A stretch of 64,000 nucleotides of DNA from SSC3 sp963769585. Lineage in GTDB: Bacteria; Actinomycetota; Actinomycetes; Propionibacteriales; Nocardioidaceae. The stretch is taken from NCBI GenBank assembly GCA_963769585.1, contig CAVYMJ010000006.1, positions 248,001 to 312,000 on the forward strand. Reading direction: 5' to 3'. Position 1 is the first letter of the stretch. Every line of letters starts with the position of its first letter. The translations under genes and the position numbers were made by a program. This document shows positions 38,134 through 45,435 of the stretch, one piece after another. The notes under the pieces are model-generated. The model was not told where the DNA came from, searched no databases, and saw only the letters and a list, made by a program, of their open reading frames with translations.

Positions 38134-38730
38134 ATGGCTTCTGGGCGCACGAAGCCGCCAGGCGGCTCCGGCCCCCGCGGCGGCAAGCGACGGCCCACCG
38201 CACGGCCGGCTGTCCGCCCCGGACAGCGGCCCGGTGGGGTGCGTCCCCGCGCCGCCACGGCCGCCCTGCTGCCACGGCCCAGGTTCACCGGTCGCGCCGC
38301 CGTACTCGTACTCGTGCTGTCGGTGCTCATGGTCTCCTACGCCTCGAGCTTCCGGGCCTACCTCGAGCAGCGGCAGCACCTCAGCGACCTGCACGACCGG
38401 ATCACTCGGTCCAACGCCAACATCCTGGACCTCCGGCGCGAGAAGCAGCGCTGGGCCGACCCGGCCTTCCGCCAGCAGATGGCCCGCGACAAGTTCAACT
38501 TCGTCATGCCCGGCGAGGTGAGCCTGGTCGTCCTGGACCACAACGGTCAGCCGCTGGGCCACGTCGACAGCCTGTCCGACCCGGCGGTGGCTACCGACGG
38601 CGGCAAGCCACAGTGGTACCAGACTGCGTGGGACTCCGTGCTCCTTGCGGGCAACCCGCCGGACCCGGCGGAGGAGCCCCAGCCCGCCTCCGTGATCAAG
38701 CCACCGAAGCAGCCGAAGAATGACGATTGA
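38134..38730 (+). CDS. Septum formation initiator family protein (DivIC/FtsB-like)
   Basis: A 198-residue bitopic cell-division protein: a basic, proline-rich cytoplasmic region (1-50), one membrane helix at about 53-71, a coiled coil at about 75-105 (LEQRQHLSDLHDRITRSNANILDLRREKQRW), then ARDKFNFVMPGEVSLVVLD. Such proteins stabilise the FtsL-FtsQ part of the divisome. Position directly after eno is conserved in actinobacteria. It overlaps DUF501 by 11 bases. Confidence 0.93.
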   Translation: MASGRTKPPGGSGPRGGKRRPTARPAVRPGQRPGGVRPRAATAALLPRPRFTGRAAVLVLVLSVLMVSYASSFRAYLEQRQHLSDLHDRITRSNANILDLRREKQRWADPAFRQQMARDKFNFVMPGEVSLVVLDHNGQPLGHVDSLSDPAVATDGGKPQWYQTAWDSVLLAGNPPDPAEEPQPASVIKPPKQPKNDD

Positions 38731-39211
38731 CGCTCGGGACGAGGCGGTCATCGCGGAGCAGCTCGGACGCTCGCCGCGGGCGATCCACGCTGTCGGCCAC
38801 CGCTGCCCGTGCGGCAACCCCGACGTGGTCACCACCGAGCCACGGTTGCCTGACGGCACCCCCTTCCCGACAACCTTCTACCTCACCTGCCCCCGAGCGG
38901 CCTCGTTGATCGGGACGCTGGAAGGTGACGGCGCCATGACCCGGATGCAGGCCCGGCTCGCCGCCGACGCAGCGCTGGCCCAGGCGTACCAGGAAGCGCA
39001 CGAGCGGTACCTCGAAGCTCGCGAGGCGATCGGTCACGTCGAGGAGATCGACGGGATCTCGGCCGGAGGGATGCCGAACCGCGTGAAGTGCCTGCATGTC
39101 CTCGCCGGCCAGTCGCTCGCTCAGGGACGCGGGATCAACCCGCTCGGTGACGAGGTGCTGGACGAGCTGGGGGAGTTCTGGAACGCCGGGCCCTGTGTGG
39201 TGGTCCCGTGA
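38720..39211 (+). CDS. DUF501 domain protein
   Basis: A 163-residue protein with the DUF501 pattern: AVIAEQLGRSPRAIHAVGHRCPCGNPDVVTTEPRLPDGTPFPTTFYLTCPRAASLIGTLEGDGAM and GGMPNRVKCLHVLAGQSLAQGRGINPLGDEVLDEL, with conserved cysteines that may bind a metal. Function is unknown; it sits between divIC and ppx in many actinobacteria. The last bases overlap ppx (GTGA). Confidence 0.93.
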   Translation: MTIDARDEAVIAEQLGRSPRAIHAVGHRCPCGNPDVVTTEPRLPDGTPFPTTFYLTCPRAASLIGTLEGDGAMTRMQARLAADAALAQAYQEAHERYLEAREAIGHVEEIDGISAGGMPNRVKCLHVLAGQSLAQGRGINPLGDEVLDELGEFWNAGPCVVVP

Positions 39212-40116
39212 CCAGGGTCGCCGCCTTCGACTGCGGAACGAACACGATCAAGCTGCTTGTCGCGGACCTCGACCCCGAGACGGGAACCTCCGTCGAGCTC
39301 GTCCGGGACCTGCGGATGGTGCGGCTGGGTCAGGACGTCGACCGGACCGGGAGGCTCGCGGACGCTGCCCTGGCGCGCGCGCTCGACGCGATCGACGAGT
39401 TCAAGGCCGTGGTCGACCAGTACGACGTGCAGCGGATCCGGTTCTGCGCGACCAGCGCCGCCCGGGACGCCGCGAACGCCGACGTCTTCAGTCGCGGGGT
39501 GCAGGACCGTCTCGGCATCTCACCGGAGGTGCTCTCCGGTGACGAGGAGGCGCGGCTGGCCTACGAGGGCGCGACCCGCGACCTGCCCGAGCGGGAGGGG
39601 CCGACCCTGGTGGTGGACATCGGTGGCGGCTCGACAGAGTTCATCATCGGTGACCGGCACCGGTCGCTGGACATCGGGTCGGTGCGGCTGACCGAGCGCC
39701 TGCTGGCCTCCGACCCGCCCACCGCGCACGAGATCGAGGTGGCCGCGCACGTCGTGGACCACGCGCTCGAGTCCCTGGCCCAGCACGCGGTCTTCCTCGA
39801 CCTCGCGCACACCTTCATCGGCGTGGCCGGCACCATCACCACGATGGCGGCGATGGCGCTCGACCTGCCGGCGTACGACCGGAGGGCGATCCACCACGCA
39901 CACCTGCAGCGCGACGATGTCCACGGCGTAGCGGCCCGGCTCCTTCGGATGACGGTTGCCGAGCGCAAGGCGCTCCCGTTCATGCACCCCGGCCGAGCCG
40001 ACGTGATCGGCGGCGGCGCGCTGATCCTCGACCGGATCATGCGGTTGTGCAGCGCGGAGGAGATCCTGGTCTCGGAGGCAGACATCCTCGACGGCATCGC
40101 CTGGTCCCTGGCGTGA
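39208..40116 (+). CDS. Ppx/GppA exopolyphosphatase family protein
   Basis: A 302-residue protein of the ASKHA fold: VAAFDCGTNTIKLLVADL (phosphate 1), IRFCATSAARDAAN, EVLSGDEEARLAYEGA, VVDIGGGSTEFIIG (phosphate 2), VRLTERLLASDPP, HTFIGVAGTITTMAAMAL and ADVIGGGALILDRIM. It hydrolyses polyphosphate or pppGpp; the short form without the C-terminal HD domain is the Mycobacterium Ppx1-like class. GTG start in the DUF501 stop. Confidence 0.93.
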   Translation: MTRVAAFDCGTNTIKLLVADLDPETGTSVELVRDLRMVRLGQDVDRTGRLADAALARALDAIDEFKAVVDQYDVQRIRFCATSAARDAANADVFSRGVQDRLGISPEVLSGDEEARLAYEGATRDLPEREGPTLVVDIGGGSTEFIIGDRHRSLDIGSVRLTERLLASDPPTAHEIEVAAHVVDHALESLAQHAVFLDLAHTFIGVAGTITTMAAMALDLPAYDRRAIHHAHLQRDDVHGVAARLLRMTVAERKALPFMHPGRADVIGGGALILDRIMRLCSAEEILVSEADILDGIAWSLA

Positions 40117-40949
40117 GCCTGCCGCACCCGGTGACCGGCCAGAGGTTCTCCTCGCCGGTGCCGCCGGGGACGGGTTGGCCCGACGACCCCGCGAGTCGCC
40201 GGACTCCCGTCGCGACGAACGGCGCGCAGGTCGCCGCCCTGGCCACCGGTGCCGGCCTGGAGGACGTGGGTGCCCGGGTGTCGGTCTGCCGAGCCTGCCC
40301 CCGGCTGGTCCAGTGGCGTGAGGAGGTCGCCGTGAGCAAGCGCGCCTCGTTCGCCGACGAGCCGTACTGGGGCAGACCCATCGCCGGCTGGGGCTCGCCG
40401 AACCCCGGCGTGCTCGTCGTCGGCCTCGCGCCGGCCGCCAACGGCGGCAACCGGACCGGGCGCATCTTCACCGGCGACCGCAGCGGCGACTGGCTCTTCG
40501 CCTCGCTGCACCGGGTCGGACTGGCCACCCAGGCCACGTCGCTGCATGCCGGCGACGGTCAGCGGCTCGTCTCGGCCCGCATGGTGGCCGCGGTGCGGTG
40601 TGCGCCGCCCGACAACAAGCCGACCGTGGTCGAGCGCGACACCTGTGCGCCCTGGCTGGAGCGCGAGCTGGAGCTGGTCGCGCCGAGCGTGAAGGTCGTC
40701 GTCTGCCTCGGCTCCTACGGCTGGGAGGCGGCACTGCGGGCCCTGCGGCGGCTCGGGCACGACGTACCGCGGCCCAAGCCTGGTTTCGGTCACGGAGTCG
40801 AAGTGGCCGTGGGCGACAAGGTGGTGCTGGGCTGCTACCACCCGAGCCAGCAGAACACGTTCACCGGCAAGCTCACCGAACCGATGCTCGATGCCGTTCT
40901 GGAGCGGGCTCGCACCATCCACGAGCGTGGAACCGTCACCCCTTCCTAG
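40113..40949 (+). CDS. Uracil-DNA glycosylase family 5 (UdgB-like)
   Basis: A 278-residue Fe-S type glycosylase. SVCRACPRLVQWREEVA supplies cluster cysteines, with more at AAVRCAPP and VVVCLGSYGW. GLAPAANGGNRTGRIFTGDRSGDWL is the modified motif 1 typical of family 5, where the catalytic Asp is missing, and CYHPSQQNTFTG is the later motif. It removes uracil (and in some relatives other damaged bases) from DNA. GTG 40113 overlaps the ppx stop as GTGA. Confidence 0.9.
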   Translation: MSLPHPVTGQRFSSPVPPGTGWPDDPASRRTPVATNGAQVAALATGAGLEDVGARVSVCRACPRLVQWREEVAVSKRASFADEPYWGRPIAGWGSPNPGVLVVGLAPAANGGNRTGRIFTGDRSGDWLFASLHRVGLATQATSLHAGDGQRLVSARMVAAVRCAPPDNKPTVVERDTCAPWLERELELVAPSVKVVVCLGSYGWEAALRALRRLGHDVPRPKPGFGHGVEVAVGDKVVLGCYHPSQQNTFTGKLTEPMLDAVLERARTIHERGTVTPS

Positions 40950-40994
40950 TCTCGAAAACCGCAGGTACCCGGATTCTGGAAGTATCGTTCTGCC

Positions 40995-41606
40995 ATGACG
41001 AGACTGTCCCGGGCCGAGTCACAGGCGCAGACCCGTGAGCTCCTGATCCAGACGGCGCGGAGGCTCTTCGTCTCCGACGGGTTCCTGGGCACGTCGCTGG
41101 AGAAGGTGGCCGCCGAGGCCGGCTACTCCAAGGGCGCCGTCTACTCCAACTTCGCCAGCAAGTTCGAGCTCGGGTTCGCGGTGATCGAGCGCATCCACGA
41201 CGAGCAGGTGGCCAGGCTCGAGGAGGAGATCGACGACGGGACCACCGCCGACGAGCTCATCGAGGGGTTCAGCCGCTGGGCCGACAGAAGCGTCGGCAAC
41301 GAGGAGTGGACGATGCTCGAGCTGGAGCTCGTGGTCGGTTCGCGAGGGAACCCGGCGCTGCGCCAGCAGGTGGCTCGTCGCCGCGCGGACATCGCGGCAC
41401 GGTTCGCGGAGCTTCTCGAACAGCAGCGGGTGAAGCTCGGACTCGAGCTGCCGATGAGCGTGGCCGAGGCCACCCTGCTGGCGTGGACGATGGGGGTGGG
41501 GATCGGCGTGCAGCGTGCGGTAGACCCGGCCCTCTCGGTCAGGCCGCTGGTCGACTTGATCCGAACCATCGCCGCAGCCGCTGCCACAGCGTCGGCACTG
41601 GAGTAG
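40995..41606 (+). CDS. TetR family transcriptional regulator
   Basis: A 203-residue TetR protein. The HTH domain is TRELLIQTARRLFVSDGFLGTSLEKVAAEAGYSKGAVYSNFASKFELGFAVIERI, followed by a helical ligand domain (WTMLELELVVGSRGNPALRQQVARRRADIAARFAELLEQQ). The 3' end overlaps the convergent patatin-like gene by 68 bases. Neighbouring lipid genes (patatin-like, hydrolase, acyl-CoA synthetase) are likely targets. Confidence 0.9.
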   Translation: MTRLSRAESQAQTRELLIQTARRLFVSDGFLGTSLEKVAAEAGYSKGAVYSNFASKFELGFAVIERIHDEQVARLEEEIDDGTTADELIEGFSRWADRSVGNEEWTMLELELVVGSRGNPALRQQVARRRADIAARFAELLEQQRVKLGLELPMSVAEATLLAWTMGVGIGVQRAVDPALSVRPLVDLIRTIAAAAATASALE

Positions 41607-42708
41607 GGGCCAGCCAGCGGGTAGGTGCCGCTGCCGTCGCTCGGACCTCGGTGACCTCGGCGACCTCCGTCAGGAGGGGACCCGCGGTGAGGGCCGGGAA
41701 GGGCGACGGGCCGACTGCTCGGGGCCGCTCCCTGGGGGAGAGCGTCGTTCGTCCCAGGTCCGCCCCGCTGCGCCGGATCGCCTCGTGCACTCTCGCAGGA
41801 CTCGTGCTCAGGGAGGTCAGCGTGACGTCGCGGCGCCGCCGGTAGTCCATCGGGTTCACTCCAAGCGCCGAGAGGTCCTGCGGACCGGGCTCGATGCGGA
41901 GCACCCGCGTTCCGCCGGCCTCCAGGGCCGCCTCCTCGAGGTCGAGCCGCATCGTGGTACCGCGGCGGAAGAGCCGCTCGATCATCGTGAACCCGAAGCC
42001 GAGCCCAGCGTCCCGGGAGGCGGTCGGCGCGATCACCACGACCTCGTCCAGGCCCATGGGCAGCAGCAGGTCAGCCGACGTCGGTGAGGCGACGGCGGCC
42101 TCGACGTACGCGTGGTCGTGGATCCGTACGGCGGGGAACCAGCCGGGCCTGGCGCCGGCGGCTGCCAGGGCGACTCCGACATCGGTCGTCGGCGCGCCCC
42201 GGAAGCCGAAGGGGACCCGGCGGCCGGTGCGCCGCTCCGCCGCTACCAGCCAGGTCTCGGGGTGGGAGACCCAGCCCTCGACACTGCCGGTGCTCAGCCG
42301 CGCCAGAGAGCGCCCGAAGTCCACGACCCGGTCGAAGCTGCCGGTCCCCACCGGCAGCAGTCCGGAGATGGCGGACTGGGCAGGGACGCGGCGTCGTAGC
42401 CCCGCCATCGCAAGGCCGAGGCTCATCGGTGCCGGGATCGGGAGGCTGGGGATCAGGCGGCGGTCGGCGGCGAACTGCTCGGCCAGGACCCGCGGGGCAC
42501 CGGGGTGATCGGTGAGTGCGCGCACCATGTCCTGCGTGCTGAAGCCCGCCCCGAGGACGGCGGCCACCTCGGCACCGCTGCCGCTGCCCACGAGCACCGT
42601 GGCGAGGCGGGCGTCCCAGCCCAGGGCGTCCTCGACCGCCTGGAGGGCACCGACCGACCACGCGACTCCGAGCGTCCCACCGCCCCCGATGACCAGCCCT
42701 CGCTGCAT
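41539..42708 (-). CDS. Patatin-like protein with altered catalytic dyad
   Basis: A 389-residue patatin-fold protein. LVIGGGGTLGVAWSVGALQAVEDAL gives the oxyanion-hole glycines. The nucleophile elbow, normally G-x-S-x-G, reads G41-S-G43-S-G45, so the catalytic position is Gly. The Asp loop, normally D-G-G/A, reads YVEAAVASPTSADLL (E203-A-A). Both residues of the Ser-Asp dyad are thus replaced, suggesting an inactive or retuned protein. A 1-base TGATG overlap couples it to the upstream alpha/beta hydrolase. Confidence 0.8.
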   Translation of the reverse strand: MQRGLVIGGGGTLGVAWSVGALQAVEDALGWDARLATVLVGSGSGAEVAAVLGAGFSTQDMVRALTDHPGAPRVLAEQFAADRRLIPSLPIPAPMSLGLAMAGLRRRVPAQSAISGLLPVGTGSFDRVVDFGRSLARLSTGSVEGWVSHPETWLVAAERRTGRRVPFGFRGAPTTDVGVALAAAGARPGWFPAVRIHDHAYVEAAVASPTSADLLLPMGLDEVVVIAPTASRDAGLGFGFTMIERLFRRGTTMRLDLEEAALEAGGTRVLRIEPGPQDLSALGVNPMDYRRRRDVTLTSLSTSPARVHEAIRRSGADLGRTTLSPRERPRAVGPSPFPALTAGPLLTEVAEVTEVRATAAAPTRWLAPTPVPTLWQRLRRWFGSSRPAA

Positions 42709-43511
42709 CAGGAGACCTTCCGCACGTGCTTGATCACCGTGTCTGCGAGACGGTCCGGGGCCTCCCAGGCGATGTGGTGACCCAGTCCTGGCCAGAGCTC
42801 GAGGTGGGCCTCCGGAATCGTCCCGGCCAGCCGCTCCCCGCAGGCCGGCCGGATCACCGCGTCCTGGGTGCCGTGGACCACCAGGGTGGGCAGCGAGACC
42901 TCGGCCAGGCGCCGGATCAGGTTGTGGGTCGCGGTGGCTGCCATCTGCGCGATGACCACCGGGGTCGGGACTCGCTCGGCCAGCGCAGCGTCGCGGAACG
43001 CCGGGAAGTTGGCCGCGTCAGCCGCGAACGCCGGCGAGACGTTCGCCTCGAACATCATCCAGACGGCTGTCTCGAGGTCCGGAGCCTGTCCGGCGGCGAG
43101 GAACTTGAGCACTCCCTCACCGAACACGTCGTCGGTGTCCCCCCAGGTGCTGAGCAGGGTGAGCGAGCGCAGTCTCTGGGCATGGCTGACCGCAAGATGC
43201 TGGGCGATCGCGCCGCCCAGGGAGAAGCCCAGCACGTGGGCGTTCGTCAGGCCAGCCCAGTCCAGGACGGCGAGGGCGTCGCCCACCAGGTCGTCCAGCG
43301 TGAAGCTCTCCGAGTACGAGCTGTCCCCGATTCCCCGGTGGTCGTAGGTGACGACCTCGTACTCGCGGGCAAGCCGGTTGAGGAACTGCTCGTTCCAGAC
43401 CTTCTGGTGGCCGGCGACGCCCGTGATCAGCAGTAGCGGAGCGCCGCGCCCCCTGCGTGTGCAGGCGAGCTTGGCGTCCGCGGAGTGGGCGATGAACTCG
43501 GTCGGGGGCAC
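42708..43511 (-). CDS. Alpha/beta hydrolase
   Basis: A 267-residue hydrolase: LLLITGVAGHQKVW (oxyanion region), VVTYDHRGIGDS, NAHVLGFSLGGAIAQHLA with the nucleophile Ser in GFSLGG, VVHGTQDAVIRP and WPGLGHHIAWEAP with the catalytic His. GTG 43511 gives a normal start (PPTEFIAHSADAKLACTRRGRG); the ribosome binding site is weak. It is divergent from the acyl-CoA synthetase and coupled to the patatin-like gene. Confidence 0.88.
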   Translation of the reverse strand: MPPTEFIAHSADAKLACTRRGRGAPLLLITGVAGHQKVWNEQFLNRLAREYEVVTYDHRGIGDSSYSESFTLDDLVGDALAVLDWAGLTNAHVLGFSLGGAIAQHLAVSHAQRLRSLTLLSTWGDTDDVFGEGVLKFLAAGQAPDLETAVWMMFEANVSPAFAADAANFPAFRDAALAERVPTPVVIAQMAATATHNLIRRLAEVSLPTLVVHGTQDAVIRPACGERLAGTIPEAHLELWPGLGHHIAWEAPDRLADTVIKHVRKVS

Positions 43512-43608
43512 GTCTCGAAGGTACCTGCCGCCAAGGGCGCTGCGACTGTGGCGCTCCGCACGGTGGGACGGCTGTCGTCTCGTGTGCGTGAGGTGGCACC
43601 ATCCTGTG

Positions 43609-45255
43609 ATGACGTTCACGCGGATCACAGAGCTTTCCGGTCGCCTCGGTGGGTCGTTTCAGCGGTTGGGTCTCGAAGCTCAGGCGCTCCGGGTCATGGT
43701 CAACGCCGGAGCCATCGGAGCCGGCACCCCTCCCCGGCAGATCGCCGGGATCATCGGCGCGCTGCGCTCGTACGGCGCCGTGGGGGCCTCGGTACGCATC
43801 GCGGCGATCAAGCACCCGGACAACGTCGCCATCGCCGACGACCGCGGTGAGATCACCTACGGTGAGCTCGACGCACAGATCGACCGGCTTGCCAACGCGC
43901 TGCGGGACAAGGGACTGCGTGCCGGCGACAGCGTGGCGATCCTGTGCCGCAACCACCGGTCGCCGATGGTGGTCTGCTTCGCCGCCTCCCGCGCCGGCCT
44001 CAAGAGCATCTGGCTCAACACGGGCTTCTCGGCCCGCCAGGCACGCGAGGTCATCGACCGCGAGGGTGTCGACCTGCTGGTGCATGACGCCGAGTTCGGC
44101 GAGCTCGTCAAGGAGGTGGAGCCGCGCTTCGGGAAGTTCGCGGTCTCGGTCGACGGAAGCACCGATGACGAGCTCGACGTACTGATCGCCTCGGGCAGCC
44201 GGCAGGCGCCACCGGCACCGGCGAAGCCGGGCAAGATCATCCTGCTGACCAGCGGTACGACGGGCACCCCCAAGGGTGCGCCACGCTCGGAGCCGAAGGG
44301 CTTCGTTGTCCCGGCCAGCGTCCTGGAGCGGATGCCGATGAAGGCCAACGAGGCCACCGTGATCGGGCCGCCCATCTTCCACGGCACCGGCCTGCTGATC
44401 ACCTTCCTCACCATCGCCCTGGGCTCCAAGCTGGTCCTGCGCGCGAAGTTCGACCCAGCCCAGCTCCTCGACGACATCGAGACGCATCGAGCGACGACGA
44501 TCTGCCTGGTCCCGATCATGTTGCAGCGCATCCTCGAGCTCAGCGACGACGAGTTCGGCGAGCACGACCTGTCCTCGCTCAAGTGCGTGTTCACCGCGGG
44601 CTCGCAGCTGCCGGCCGAGGTGTCCCAACGCGCTACCGAGCAACTCGGCGACGTGATCTACAACCTGTACGGCTCGACCGAGGTCTCGGTGGCCACGCTC
44701 GCCACGCCCACCGACGTACGCGAGGCGCCCACGTCGGTCGGCAGGCCCGCGCTCGGCGTACGTATCAAGATCATCGACACCGACGGTACCGAACTGCCTA
44801 CCGGCGCGACGGGCCGGATCTTCGTCGGTGCCACCATGCAGTTCGAGGGCTACACCGGCGGCGGGCACAAGGAGATCGTCGACGGCATGATGTCGACCGG
44901 TGACGTCGGCCACTTCGACGAGGCCGGCCGCCTCTACATCGACGGCCGGGACGACGAGATGATCGTCTCCGGCGGCGAGAACGTCTTCCCCCGCGAGGTC
45001 GAGGAGCTTCTCATCAGCCACCCGGCTATCGCTGACGTCGCCGTGATCGGTGTCCAGGACGCCGACTTCGGCCAGCGGCTGCGGGCGTTCTGTGTGAAGA
45101 CCAAGGGCAAGCGGGTCACCGAGAAGGCCGTGCAGGACTTCGTGAAGGAGAACCTCGCCCGCTACAAGGTCCCGCGTGACGTCGTCTTCCTCGACTCCTT
45201 ACCCCGCAATCCGACGGGCAAGGTCCTCAAGCGCGAGCTCGCCGAGCACTCCTAG
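43609..45255 (+). CDS. AMP-binding acyl-CoA synthetase (FadD-like)
   Basis: A 548-residue ANL-family ligase. Motifs: LLTSGTTGTPKGAPRSEPKG (P-loop), NLYGSTEVSVATLA, MMSTGDVGHFDEAGRLYIDGRDDEMIVSGGENVFPREVEELL and the C-terminal Lys in NPTGKVLKREL. It starts with an unusual N-terminal stretch (ELSGRLGGSFQRLGLEAQALRVMVNAGAI). It would activate a fatty acid or similar carboxylate with ATP and CoA. GTG 43606, one codon upstream, is an equal start. Confidence 0.9.
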   Translation: MTFTRITELSGRLGGSFQRLGLEAQALRVMVNAGAIGAGTPPRQIAGIIGALRSYGAVGASVRIAAIKHPDNVAIADDRGEITYGELDAQIDRLANALRDKGLRAGDSVAILCRNHRSPMVVCFAASRAGLKSIWLNTGFSARQAREVIDREGVDLLVHDAEFGELVKEVEPRFGKFAVSVDGSTDDELDVLIASGSRQAPPAPAKPGKIILLTSGTTGTPKGAPRSEPKGFVVPASVLERMPMKANEATVIGPPIFHGTGLLITFLTIALGSKLVLRAKFDPAQLLDDIETHRATTICLVPIMLQRILELSDDEFGEHDLSSLKCVFTAGSQLPAEVSQRATEQLGDVIYNLYGSTEVSVATLATPTDVREAPTSVGRPALGVRIKIIDTDGTELPTGATGRIFVGATMQFEGYTGGGHKEIVDGMMSTGDVGHFDEAGRLYIDGRDDEMIVSGGENVFPREVEELLISHPAIADVAVIGVQDADFGQRLRAFCVKTKGKRVTEKAVQDFVKENLARYKVPRDVVFLDSLPRNPTGKVLKRELAEHS

Positions 45256-45285
45256 CCGGCCCGGATGCGGGCTAAGGTGCTCACC

Positions 45286-45361
45286 GCCCCCGTATCCCAA
45301 TGGCAGAGGAAGAGGTCTTAAAAACCTTTCAGTGTGGGTTCGAGTCCCACCGGGGGCACCA
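45286..45361 (+). tRNA. tRNA with anticodon UAA (Leu), class I body without long variable arm
   Basis: The 73-base body (45286-45358) plus encoded CCA (45359-45361). The acceptor stem is seven perfect pairs (GCCCCCG/CGGGGGC), the T arm GTGGG/CCCAC encloses TTCGAGT, and the anticodon arm GAGGT/ACCTT encloses CTTAAAA, giving anticodon TAA, which reads UUA (Leu). Discriminator base A. Bacterial tRNA-Leu is normally class II with a long variable arm; here the variable loop is five bases. The D stem pairs poorly (one mismatch whichever way it is drawn). Its charging identity is therefore uncertain. Confidence 0.8.
45340..45355 (+). repeat. Direct repeat copy 1 (tRNA 3' part), possible attachment site
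   Basis: The 16 bases TCGAGTCCCACCGGGG inside the T arm and acceptor stem of the tRNA recur exactly at 48814-48829. This is the usual place for integrase recombination in tRNA genes. Confidence 0.55.
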
Positions 45362-45435
45362 CGGGGGAGAGGTGTACTGATGGCTAGACCGGTCGCCCGA
45401 AGAAGACAGCCAGACGCAGTTCGACGAGACCTGCG

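Noticed and set aside
43117..45021. 634-codon minus-strand frame through the acyl-CoA synthetase
   Set aside because: Antisense shadow of the AMP-binding gene; no family motifs.
40995..45255. A dedicated lipid-metabolism island
   Set aside because: TetR, patatin-like, hydrolase and FadD genes have normal base use and no flanking repeats; ordinary cluster.
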